Positions 25,349 through 33,124 of a stretch of DNA of 64,000 nt are shown piece by piece. This stretch comes from Streptomyces sp. WZ-12 (lineage in GTDB: Bacteria > Actinomycetota > Actinomycetes > Streptomycetales > Streptomycetaceae): positions 7,923,001 to 7,987,000 of the forward strand of contig NZ_CP118574.1 in assembly GCF_028898845.1 (NCBI RefSeq). Direction: 5' to 3'. Positions within the stretch are counted from its first letter, which is position 1, and each line of letters starts with the position of its first letter. The notes beneath the pieces are model-generated. The model did not search any database and had not been told where the DNA came from. It saw nothing but the letters and a program-made list of their open reading frames with translations. The position numbers and the translations under genes are program-made.

Positions 25349-26980
25349 ATGCAGTACGCAGATCTCGTCTTCACCGGCGGCACCGTGGTCACCATGGACC
25401 CCGGGCGAGCCGGCGCCACGGCCCTGGCGGTGTCCGGGGAACGGATCGTCGCCGTCGGCGGGCCCGAGGTGCGTGCGCTGATCGGGCCCGGCACGACGGT
25501 GGTCGACCTGGCGGGCCGGGCGTTGCTGCCCGGATTCCAGGACGCGCACGTGCACGCCGTGTTCGGCGGGTTGGAGCTGGGGACCTGTGACCTGACGGGG
25601 ACCACGGAGCTCGCCGAGTACCGCCGTCGGATCGCCGCCTACGCGGCCACCCACCCGGACCGGCCGTGGATCACCGGCGGCGGCTGGTCACTGGAGAGCT
25701 TCCCGGGCGGCCTGCCGACCCGGCAGCTCCTGGACGAGGTGGTGCCCGACCGACCCGTCCTCCTGGTCAACCGCGACCACCACGGCGCCTGGGCCAACAC
25801 CCGGGCCCTGGCCGCGGCCGGCGTGACCGCCACCACCCCCGACCCCGTCGACGGGCGCATCGAGCGCGAGCCCGACGGCACCCCCTCCGGCATGTTGCAG
25901 GAGAGCGCGGTCGAGCTCGTCGGCCGGGCGGCGCCCGCGCCCACCGACGACGACCTGCTGACCGGCCTGCTCCGCGCCCAGCGCCTGCTGCACTCCTACG
26001 GGATCACCGCCTGGCAGGACGCCCTGCTGGGCGCGTTCGCGGGCCACCCCGACGTCTCCGGCGCCTACCGCACCGCCGCCGAACGCGGTCTGCTGACCGC
26101 CCGGGTCAACGGCTCCCTGTGGTGGGACCGGGACGCCGGCGCCGAGCAGATCCCGACCCTCGTCGAGCGCCGCGCGACCCTGCGGCACGGGCGGTTCCGC
26201 GCCGACACCGTCAAGATCATGCAGGACGGGATCGCCGAGAACGGCACCGCCGCCATGACCGCCCCCTACAAGGACGCCTGCGGCTGCGCCACCGCCAACA
26301 CCGGCCTCAGCTTCGTCGACCCGGTGGCGCTGCGCGACCACGTCACCACGCTCGACGGCCTCGACTTCCAGGTCCACTTCCACGCCCTCGGTGACCGCGC
26401 CGTCCGCGAGGCCCTCGACGCGGTCGAGGCCGCCCGGCGCGCCAACGGCCCGCGCGGCAACCGGCACCACCTGGCCCACCTCCAGGTCGTCCACCCCGAC
26501 GACGTGCCGCGCTTCGCCGAACTGGCGGCGATCGCCAACCTCCAGCCGCTGTGGGCCGCCCACGAACCGCAGATGGACGAGCTCACCCTCCCGTTCCTCG
26601 GCGACGGGCTGGCCGCCCGCCAGTACCCGTTCGGCGACCTGCACCGCGCCGGGACCCGGCTGGCCGCCGGCAGCGACTGGCCCGTCAGCTCCGCCAACCC
26701 CCTCGAAGGAATCCACGTCGCGGTCAACCGGATCGTCCCGGGCGGCGACCTGCCCCCGTTCCTCCCCGAGCAGCGCCTCGACCTGACCACCACCCTCACC
26801 GCCTACACCGCCGGCTCCGCCCACGCCAACCACCTCGACGACACCGGCGTACTGCGCCCCGGCCACCTCGCCGACCTGATCGTCCTCGACCGCGACCCGC
26901 ACGCCGTGGCTCCTTCCGCGCTGGCGTCGCTGCGGGTGGAGGCGACGTACGTGGGCGGCGAGCGCGTCTTCGGCGACTGA
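25349..26980 (+). CDS. YtcJ-type amidohydrolase (amidohydrolase family 3)
   Basis: This 543-residue metal-dependent hydrolase has the N-terminal beta-sandwich start (DLVFTGGTVVTMDPGRAGATALAV), the metal motif FQDAHVH (64-70), later ligands in QVHFHALGDRAVREALDA and HHLAHLQVVHPDD, and the catalytic Asp in AAGSDWPVSSANP. This is the layout of YtcJ-like exoenzyme-type amidohydrolases. Members act on varied N-acyl or cyclic amide substrates, which cannot be named here. GAAGGAG lies 11 bases before the ATG. A hairpin follows the stop. Confidence 0.9.
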   Translation: MQYADLVFTGGTVVTMDPGRAGATALAVSGERIVAVGGPEVRALIGPGTTVVDLAGRALLPGFQDAHVHAVFGGLELGTCDLTGTTELAEYRRRIAAYAATHPDRPWITGGGWSLESFPGGLPTRQLLDEVVPDRPVLLVNRDHHGAWANTRALAAAGVTATTPDPVDGRIEREPDGTPSGMLQESAVELVGRAAPAPTDDDLLTGLLRAQRLLHSYGITAWQDALLGAFAGHPDVSGAYRTAAERGLLTARVNGSLWWDRDAGAEQIPTLVERRATLRHGRFRADTVKIMQDGIAENGTAAMTAPYKDACGCATANTGLSFVDPVALRDHVTTLDGLDFQVHFHALGDRAVREALDAVEAARRANGPRGNRHHLAHLQVVHPDDVPRFAELAAIANLQPLWAAHEPQMDELTLPFLGDGLAARQYPFGDLHRAGTRLAAGSDWPVSSANPLEGIHVAVNRIVPGGDLPPFLPEQRLDLTTTLTAYTAGSAHANHLDDTGVLRPGHLADLIVLDRDPHAVAPSALASLRVEATYVGGERVFGD

Positions 26981-27297
26981 GCGGAGCCCCGCGCGCACGC
27001 GGGGGCCGGCGAGTGCGCCCACGCATCGAGGACCACGCACTCACCCGCGCACGGCGGGACACGGTTCCGCTACGAGAAGTTCGGCTTCCGTTCCACGGCG
27101 CCCGCGTCGAGGGGGACGGCATGCTTCCTGCGATCGGGCGGGCCCGATTCCCGTGAACTGCCGGTCGTGGACGGCAAGAAGGGGCGCACGGCGGGACTTT
27201 CGGCCGACACGGTACGGAAATGTCCGATGCGCCCCGACCCGGCAAAGAACCGACAGCCGATCCCTCGTCCGGGCCCCCGCATGAGTAGGGTGCATCC
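26981..27297. other. Intergenic region: terminator, possible acetyltransferase remnant
   Basis: The 317-base gap begins with the hairpin at 26987-27004. Around 27065-27110 one frame reads FRYEKFGFRSTAPA, which resembles the C-terminal end of GNAT acetyltransferases, with nothing of the rest of such a gene in front of it; it may be a decayed fragment. The last 100 bases should hold the promoter of the gene at 27298. Confidence 0.35.
26987..27004 (+). terminator. Hairpin after the amidohydrolase gene
   Basis: CCCCGCG (26987-26993) pairs with CGCGGGG (26998-27004) around CGCA, seven bases after the stop. Confidence 0.5.
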
Positions 27298-28947
27298 ATG
27301 CAGACCAGCGGGGAGGAACAGCGCGGCCACGTGCTGCTGATCGCGGGGGCCAGGGCCACCCACCGGCGCACCGTGCAGGTGATACCCAGCGCCAACCTGG
27401 CGGCGTTGACCGCCGTTCCCGTGCCCGTGCTGCTCGGAAGTACCCTGCCGGCCGACCTCGTCCACCTCGACGGCGCGCGCGATCAGAACACCCTGCTCAT
27501 CAGGTTGCGGACCGCCGCCGCGGCGTCCGGGCCCCTTCTCATCTATCTCGCCGGCCAGTTGACCGTCGACCGCAAGCACCACCGGCTCCACCTCGCCTCC
27601 GCCGGCACCACGGCCGCCACCACGCGCTACACCGCCCTCCCCTGGGAATGGCTGCGCAACGAGCTGCGCCAACGCCGCGGCCCCACCACCGTGCTGCTCG
27701 ACACGGCCGCCGACAAGGGCTCTTGGGCGGTGCTCAAGGAACGCGGCGGACTGCCCGAGATCAACGCCGAGGTGTACGGCGTCGTCACCCCGCCCGGCCT
27801 CGCCGGAACGGCCGACGGCATCAGCGTCTATACCCAGCATCTGATCGACGTGCTGCGCAACGAGCCCGAACGCCCCCAGAACGCCCGGCTGCACGCGCTG
27901 ACCGTGGCCGCCGCCGCGATACCGCCCGGCACGCTCGTCCTGCCCAACACCCCGCAGCTCGCGCCCCCGCGCTCGTCCGACGACACCGCGGAGACCCGGC
28001 CGAGGGCACCGATCAAGCGACTGCTGTCCGGCGACCGCGCCGCCCCCCGCCGCCGGGAGGCCGAGCCCGCGCCCGCCCCGCCGGCCCTCGACCACTTCCC
28101 GCCACTTCCCACGACCCCGGGCTACGCGGCGGGGCAACCCGCCTACGACTCCCAGCAGTTGCCGCCGCAGCAGCCGGCCGCGCCGAGCCCGTTCCCCGCC
28201 CAGACACCGTGGCCGACGCCGCTCCCGCTGACGTCGACGCCCATGCCCACCCCCACCGCCGGTCCGGTCTACACCCCCACCCCCCTGGAAGCGAGCCCAT
28301 CCCCAGCGGCCCCGCAGCAACAAGACTCCGCCCCGAACCCGTATCTGACCCCGGCACCGGACCAGTCAACTCCCCTGGCCCGCCCGGAACTTCCGTGCCA
28401 GCCCACGGCGACCCCGCCCGCACCCCCGAAAGCGGAACCGTCGCCGTCCCCGGCAGCGTCCGCCCCACCAACCTCCCCCACACCCGCTCCCGCTCCCGCG
28501 AGTGCCCCCGACCCCAGGCCGCTCATCTGGCAGGCCGCCCAGGCCGGCCGCCACGACCAGGCCGCCGAAATGGCCGCGTCCTGGGAACAACAGGCCCTCC
28601 AGCGCTACGGGTACAACTCGCCGCAGGCCACGCAATGGGCCGAAATCCGGGCCGACCTCGCCCGCATCGCGGGGCGTTGGCCACGCGCCACCCAGTTGTG
28701 GGTGGCGGCCGCCCGCACCCGACTGGCCCATCAGCCGCCGGACTCCGCCGAGGTCCTCAACGCGGCCCGCGGCGCGCACTATTGCTGGAACCAGATCACC
28801 GACACCGACCAGGCGATCGAGACCGGCCCCGAGCTGATCAACCTGCTCCGCCAACTGCCCGCGCTCGACCCCCGCCACGTCTACACGGCGCAGACCCGAC
28901 TCCAGTATCTTCACCAGTCACCGTCCGGACGCGACGCGCGCGGTTGA
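27298..28947 (+). CDS. Pseudo-caspase-like domain, Pro-rich linker, TPR-like C-terminus
   Basis: This 549-residue protein has three parts. Residues 1-225 follow the strand/helix order of caspase-like (C14) domains: LIYLAGQ (81-87) sits where the catalytic GH motif should be, and VLLDTAADKG (132-141) where the Asp-Cys motif should be, so both catalytic residues look lost. Residues about 235-400 are a Pro/Ala/Thr linker. Residues 402-549 are helical with TPR-like repeats (AGRHDQAAEMAASWEQQAL, ARGAHYCWNQI), a C-terminus I associate with Streptomyces conflict-type proteins. No signal peptide. It is convergent with three minus-strand genes (29013-31991). I cannot name its function; the caspase reading is by pattern only. 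Confidence 0.7.
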   Translation: MQTSGEEQRGHVLLIAGARATHRRTVQVIPSANLAALTAVPVPVLLGSTLPADLVHLDGARDQNTLLIRLRTAAAASGPLLIYLAGQLTVDRKHHRLHLASAGTTAATTRYTALPWEWLRNELRQRRGPTTVLLDTAADKGSWAVLKERGGLPEINAEVYGVVTPPGLAGTADGISVYTQHLIDVLRNEPERPQNARLHALTVAAAAIPPGTLVLPNTPQLAPPRSSDDTAETRPRAPIKRLLSGDRAAPRRREAEPAPAPPALDHFPPLPTTPGYAAGQPAYDSQQLPPQQPAAPSPFPAQTPWPTPLPLTSTPMPTPTAGPVYTPTPLEASPSPAAPQQQDSAPNPYLTPAPDQSTPLARPELPCQPTATPPAPPKAEPSPSPAASAPPTSPTPAPAPASAPDPRPLIWQAAQAGRHDQAAEMAASWEQQALQRYGYNSPQATQWAEIRADLARIAGRWPRATQLWVAAARTRLAHQPPDSAEVLNAARGAHYCWNQITDTDQAIETGPELINLLRQLPALDPRHVYTAQTRLQYLHQSPSGRDARG

Positions 28948-29012
28948 GCGCTCGCCCGCAACACGGACCGGGCCGAACAGGAGGGAGGAGACGGGATGTT
29001 GACGGACGGTCA

Positions 29013-29744
29013 TCACTGCCCGCCGGTCAGATGGGCGTCCACGATGGCACCGTTGGAGACGGTATAGGTCCCTGAATAGACCTTCACCGAGCCGTCGTTC
29101 TGGAGCGCACGCACCACCGCACTGACCTCTCCGGCGTTCGTGCCGCCGCTCGTGCTGTCAACGGCGCTCACGGTGATCTGACTGGTGCTGCCGTAGCCCG
29201 CGACCCAGTCGCCGTAGTTGGCCCCGCCGATGTTCTTGCCGCCGAGCTCCCAAGCCGCCGCGAAATCATGGGCGTTGATCTCCCGGTAGAACCTCTCGAC
29301 GATCCCGCTGGGGGTGTCTGGGGAGGGGGACGGTGACGGCGGGGACGCGGACGAGGGGGAGCCGGCAGGGTCGCCCGGGGCGGTGTACGGGGTGGGGGTG
29401 GGGGTCGGATCGAGGCCGGGGGCGGCGGGCGGTGCAGTGCTCGGCGAGGGGTAGTCGGAAGCGGGGGAGGAGCGGTCGGAATCGGCCCGGAGGATGAGGA
29501 ATTCGGCCCCGCCACCGACGAGGAACAGGGCCAACAGCAGCCATGGCAACCACCGGGGGAGCATGGTGGACCCGACCCGGATGTAGCCGGGCGCGGGGGA
29601 CCGGTCGGGTTGGTGGGCGGCACCTCGTGATGCATTGGCGCCCCAGGTGCCGCTCGTACCCCGCGTCCGCGGCGTACCGCAGCGGGGGCAGGAGGACGCC
29701 GTGCCGGCGGGGTAGGGCGCACCGCAGTGGAGGCAGGACGGCAT
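29013..29744 (-). CDS. Zinc-ribbon, single-TM protein with NTF2-like extracellular domain
   Basis: This 243-residue protein starts with a zinc ribbon (Cys4, Cys7, Cys19, Cys22), then one transmembrane helix (about 64-85, WLPWLLLALFLVGGGAEFLIL), a Pro/Ser/Thr linker (about 90-140) and a C-terminal domain of 95 residues that reads like an NTF2/SnoaL fold (IVERFYREINAHDFAAAWELGG, YGDWVAGY). The ribbon would be cytoplasmic and the NTF2-like domain outside. Its start lies three bases after the stop of the gene at 29748, so the two are coupled. No known function. Confidence 0.8.
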   Translation of the reverse strand: MPSCLHCGAPYPAGTASSCPRCGTPRTRGTSGTWGANASRGAAHQPDRSPAPGYIRVGSTMLPRWLPWLLLALFLVGGGAEFLILRADSDRSSPASDYPSPSTAPPAAPGLDPTPTPTPYTAPGDPAGSPSSASPPSPSPSPDTPSGIVERFYREINAHDFAAAWELGGKNIGGANYGDWVAGYGSTSQITVSAVDSTSGGTNAGEVSAVVRALQNDGSVKVYSGTYTVSNGAIVDAHLTGGQ

Positions 29745-29747
29745 GCT

Positions 29748-30128
29748 CTACAGCCCGTGGATCGCTTGCTCGATCGTCACCGCCAACGAGGCCAGGGCGG
29801 TGAACCGCGGTACGGCATCCACCAGTGACCTGGCGAAGAACTTCAGCTTGCCCCGGCGCGGCGACTCCGAGGCGAGTTCCTCGCGGGCGTCCTGCGCCGC
29901 CTCAACCAGATCGTCCCGCTCGGGATGGTCGGATTCCCTTAGCTGCTCGATGAGTTGGGCGAGGAGCTCGCCGATCTCCTGGGGCGACCGCGGCCGGCCG
30001 TCGTCGCCCTCCGCCCCCACACTGACGTGATGGACCTCGGCCTTGGAGTTCTCCCCGCTGGCGACGGCGTTCCCGACGACGTTCGCACCGCCACCGGCAA
30101 CGATTCCACCGTTGTTCTTCCGCTGCAT
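29748..30128 (-). CDS. Small protein with N-terminal Gly/Asn/Ala motif shared with its neighbour
   Basis: This 126-residue protein begins with a motif (residues 4-32: KNNGGIVAGGGANVVGN, then AVASGENSKAEV) almost the same as one near the C-terminus of the protein at 30261. A middle helical region (SPQEIGELLAQLIEQL... and DLVEAAQDAREELAS) is followed by a basic stretch and a hydrophobic C-terminus (92-126, FARSLVDAVPRFTALASLAVTIEQAI). The design, short motif plus helical effector-like domain, recalls proteins that assemble through homotypic motifs, but I do not recognise the family. GGGAGG lies upstream of the ATG. It is coupled to the gene at 29013. Confidence 0.75.
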   Translation of the reverse strand: MQRKNNGGIVAGGGANVVGNAVASGENSKAEVHHVSVGAEGDDGRPRSPQEIGELLAQLIEQLRESDHPERDDLVEAAQDAREELASESPRRGKLKFFARSLVDAVPRFTALASLAVTIEQAIHGL

Positions 30129-30235
30129 GTCCGTTCCGCCTCCCTGTCCTCGTGAGGATGCCTCAACCAGGAAAATGCCTGGCGCAGACCGACCGGATCA
30201 GTCCGCTCGGTTGGATCGCTCCGACCGGCTGGACC

Positions 30236-30253
30236 ACTCCGACCAGTCGGAGT
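30236..30253 (-). terminator. Short palindromic hairpin between two genes of the zinc-ribbon module
   Basis: ACTCCGACCAGTCGGAGT is an almost perfect palindrome eight bases after the stop of the gene at 30261-31991. It lies in a stretch (30187-30260) of imperfect repeats of CTCCGA/GACC-type units. It may weaken read-through into the two genes downstream, or mark mRNA processing. Confidence 0.4.
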
Positions 30254-30260
30254 GCTCCGA

Positions 30261-31991
30261 TCAGTCCGTCACCATCGAGAACGTCTTCTTGAGCATGTCG
30301 ATCGAGATCCGGGACTTCTCGCCGGAGGCGACGGCATTGGACTCCACCTTTGCGCCCTCGGTCGCGATGATGCCGTTGTTGATGATGACTTCCTGACGTT
30401 GAATCAACTCGCTGACGTCGATGTCCCGTGCTTCGGCGAACTCCACCAGTGCGTCCAGGACCCGCTTCTCCACCGTCTTCAGCACCATGCCGTTGTCGGC
30501 CTTCTGGAAGTAGCGGCGGTACTGACCGGCCGACGCCTTCTGGCGCACGCTCTGCCGCGCCCCGTAGTCGAACCTGCGCAGCCGTGTGATCAGCTTGTCC
30601 TGATGCCTGACGCGCCACCGCATCCCGTAGTCGGGGAAGAACCCCACGACCGCGCGGAAGAGCGAGGGGATCAGCAGGAAGGGGGCGCGGACCATCGACT
30701 GGCTGATCAGGTTGGCCAGTTCGGCCGCGGTTGGGCGGGGCATCAGGGTGTCGATCAGGCGGTAGCGGTCGTGCAGCGGGCCCAGCACGGTCTGGACGGC
30801 TTCGACGGAGAGGTTGGTCTCCGAACGGAAGAAGCGGAGGAAGAGCGAAGTCACCAACTCGCCGCGCCAGCCGGTGGAATGGATGATCAGATAGGGACGG
30901 GCACCCTCTTCAGGGTTGCGCTTCAGGTCGTCCATGAGGCGCGGGGGAACGCGGGCGACGGGTCGGCCGAGCGGGTTCGGCAGGAACCGCCTGTCCTCAA
31001 GGACCGCCAGGCCGTCGACGAACACCCGCTCCTCGATCTCCAGGCACGGCAGGGACAGCGTGCCGACCCGATTGGCGATGTGGTCGTAGAGGTCCTTCAC
31101 GTCGAAGTTCTGTGGGTTGGCGCCCGGTCGGCTGGACGTGGTCACGTCGAACGACAGGGACCAGGAGTCGAGTTCGGACCCGTAGCCGAGGAAGGGGGCA
31201 TACCCGCTGTACGTGGTGACGTTCCCGGTGGCGTAGCCGTCGATCTGGCCGAGGCGGGCGGCGACGCCGGGGTTGACGGGCTGCGGGGCCGCCTGGGGAT
31301 CGAACCGGTCCGGGCGGAGGTTCTGGAGGAACCGGCCGTAGCGGGTGGACAGTTCGAAGACGAGCGTCGCCATCCAGGCCAGGAACAGCACCAGCAGGAT
31401 CACGACGGGCCTGGCCGCCACCAGGGCGAACAGGAGCAGGCCGGCCAGCACGAGATCCCGACTGTGCCGGCGTGCGTCGGCGAGATAGGCGTGCCGCAGC
31501 ACGACGTTGAGATCGCAGGCGGGGGCGGCCGCCACACCCAGATGGGGTTCCGCGGCGATCTCCTTGATGAGCGCCCTGGCGAACGCGCGGTCCAGATAAC
31601 TGGCGGCGCACAGATACCGGGTCAGATCCTTGCTGTCACCCCAACGCGGGCCGGTGGCACGGCGGTCGGCGGGACTGGTGGTGGCGGCGGTCTTCTGCCA
31701 CAGCGGCTTGAGCCCGCCGCCTCCGGCGCCGCCGGCCTGCTGCCAAGTGGACTTGGCGGAGCCGCCGGACGCGGCCGACCGGGCGGCGGGGCGACGGTGG
31801 GGATCGGAGCCTCCGGCGCCGGGGCTCGGACTGGCGGCCTGCTGCCAGGTGGACTTGGCCAGCGACGGTGGCGATGGTGGGGGAGAGGCGCCGGGCGGTG
31901 ACGAACCCACGGCCGTGCCGCAGTCGGCGCAGTACGCCGCACCGGGTGGATTGTCCCGGCCGCATCCGGAGCAGGCAGTCGAACTCGTCAT
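30261..31991 (-). CDS. Zinc-ribbon membrane protein with WQQ repeats and C-terminal shared motif
   Basis: This 576-residue protein starts with a zinc ribbon (Cys7, Cys10, Cys21, Cys24) and a Pro/Gly/Ser linker carrying two exact KSTWQQA copies (46-52, 80-86) and a degenerate third, LKPLWQKTA (94-102). Two transmembrane helices span about 180-212, and a large soluble domain follows (about 215-530; for example YGSELDSWSLSFDV, PYLIIHSTGWRGELVTSLFLRFF) that I cannot assign. Near the C-terminus (about 537-562) sits NNGIIATEGAKVESNAVASG, matching the start of the small protein at 29748. The ATG at 31991 follows GGGGGAG; a start five codons upstream is possible. Confidence 0.8.
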   Translation of the reverse strand: MTSSTACSGCGRDNPPGAAYCADCGTAVGSSPPGASPPPSPPSLAKSTWQQAASPSPGAGGSDPHRRPAARSAASGGSAKSTWQQAGGAGGGGLKPLWQKTAATTSPADRRATGPRWGDSKDLTRYLCAASYLDRAFARALIKEIAAEPHLGVAAAPACDLNVVLRHAYLADARRHSRDLVLAGLLLFALVAARPVVILLVLFLAWMATLVFELSTRYGRFLQNLRPDRFDPQAAPQPVNPGVAARLGQIDGYATGNVTTYSGYAPFLGYGSELDSWSLSFDVTTSSRPGANPQNFDVKDLYDHIANRVGTLSLPCLEIEERVFVDGLAVLEDRRFLPNPLGRPVARVPPRLMDDLKRNPEEGARPYLIIHSTGWRGELVTSLFLRFFRSETNLSVEAVQTVLGPLHDRYRLIDTLMPRPTAAELANLISQSMVRAPFLLIPSLFRAVVGFFPDYGMRWRVRHQDKLITRLRRFDYGARQSVRQKASAGQYRRYFQKADNGMVLKTVEKRVLDALVEFAEARDIDVSELIQRQEVIINNGIIATEGAKVESNAVASGEKSRISIDMLKKTFSMVTD

Positions 31992-32301
31992 CGCTCCCCC
32001 GTACATGAGAAGAACCCACGTCTCTCAAGTGCACCACAACGGCGCGCCGCGGGGAGCGCCCCCGGCGCGCTTTGACGCGGGACCGTTACACGCTTGTGCG
32101 CCGTCGAGTGGGGCCGCGCACGCATCGGTCGGGGGATTCATCCACCCGTGACGGCGAATCCGCATGTCGGGGACGGTGATGTGGCGGTACGCGATGCGAC
32201 ACCAGCGCCGTCCACGGGCAGTTGCCTCGCTCAACTTCGCCGGGGGGAAGGGGAGTTGACGGAACGGAGCCGGGTCGGACGGGTTCAGCTCGGCTCGACC
32301 G
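31992..32301. other. Intergenic region, promoter side of the zinc-ribbon module
   Basis: The 310 bases between the start of the zinc-ribbon membrane protein gene (minus) and the stop of the MtnB-like gene (minus) contain no frame with a ribosome site. It should contain the module's promoter. I see no clear hairpin or operator. Confidence 0.4.
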
Positions 32302-33000
32302 TCAGCACACCCCTTGTGGTGCGTCCGCGGTGTCGGCCTCCCGGGTCGCGGTCAGTCGCGTGAGGCGGCCGAGCTCCTCGACGTGTGTCAGTCGTGCGCG
32401 GGCGGTCTCCAGGTCGCGGCCCCAGGCCAACACCCCGTACCCGGCGATGAGCAGGGCGGGCGGGGCGCCCTGCGGATGCCTGGCGAGGTGGTCCGCAATG
32501 ACCTCGGTGGTGTGTGGGAGGTCGGGCCAGGTGGTGACGATGGGGAGGGTGGCCGGGGTGGCGGAGTCGGGGTCGTCGCCAGTCCCCAGTTCGTCGGTCG
32601 TCGTCTCCAACTCCGGCCCACCGAGGGTAACTTGGTCGATCGCCCCGGTCGTGTGCGCCGCCGTTGACAGCTCGGTGGTGTGCGGTGGTGCGGCCTGGAT
32701 GACCGCCCCGCAATCAGGCAGCCCGCGGTAGAGGGCCAGGTGCAGGCAGGCGTCGGCCGGCGGCCATTCGACCTCTCCGAGCAGGGGAAGCCCCTCGCCG
32801 GGCTCGATCAGGACGATGTCGTCACGGGTCAGCGCGCCCCGGTCCACTCCGTCGACGGTGAGCAGAACGGCCTCGCCGCTCCGCGCCGAGAGGTGTCCCG
32901 AGGCGCCTGGCAGCCAGCCGCGCCGATGGAGATCGCGACCGGCCGCAGCGAGGTTCTCCCGCAGCAACTCGCTGCCCGCGCTGATGATGACAGGCTCCAC
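32302..33000 (-). CDS. MtnB-like class II aldolase/adducin-fold protein lacking metal ligands
   Basis: This 232-residue protein aligns by eye with methylthioribulose-1-phosphate dehydratase (MtnB): LHRRGWLPGASGHLSAR, DDIVLIEP, ALYRGLPDCGAVIQ and ALLIAGYGVLAWGRDLETARARL. In MtnB zinc is held by the His of an HTH motif and a later GHG. Here the HTH position reads QAA (102-104) and GHG reads GYG, so the metal site appears destroyed. It therefore probably does not act as the methionine-salvage dehydratase. The GTG at 33000 has a perfect AAGGAGG eight bases upstream, so it is well translated. It is divergent from a TetR gene with palindromes between. Confidence 0.8.
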   Translation of the reverse strand: MEPVIISAGSELLRENLAAAGRDLHRRGWLPGASGHLSARSGEAVLLTVDGVDRGALTRDDIVLIEPGEGLPLLGEVEWPPADACLHLALYRGLPDCGAVIQAAPPHTTELSTAAHTTGAIDQVTLGGPELETTTDELGTGDDPDSATPATLPIVTTWPDLPHTTEVIADHLARHPQGAPPALLIAGYGVLAWGRDLETARARLTHVEELGRLTRLTATREADTADAPQGVC

Positions 33001-33065
33001 GGAGGACCTCCTTCTACGGAAAACGACATCAGGGGAGTCATGGCCGGACTCCGCTCAAACCCCGC

Positions 33066-33105
33066 GAGTATACTCACCGGTATAGCTACTGACGTAACCA
33101 TACCG
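33066..33105. promoter_or_regulatory. Palindromes in the divergent MtnB-like/TetR promoter region
   Basis: The AT-rich gap holds the perfect palindrome GAGTATACTC (33066-33075) and the inverted repeat CGGTAT...ATACCG (33078-33083 and 33100-33105, 16-base gap). Either may bind the TetR protein encoded at 33125. Confidence 0.5.
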
Positions 33106-33124
33106 CTCGGTGTACCGTCAACGC

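Noticed and set aside
27065..27110. FRYEKFGFR-like peptide suggesting an acetyltransferase remnant
   Set aside because: Only about 14 residues resemble the GNAT C-terminus; too short to annotate as a pseudogene. Mentioned in the intergenic entry.
30252..31901. Plus-strand open frame opposite the zinc-ribbon membrane protein gene
   Set aside because: The minus-strand frame has a zinc ribbon, membrane helices and a ribosome site; the plus frame has none of these.
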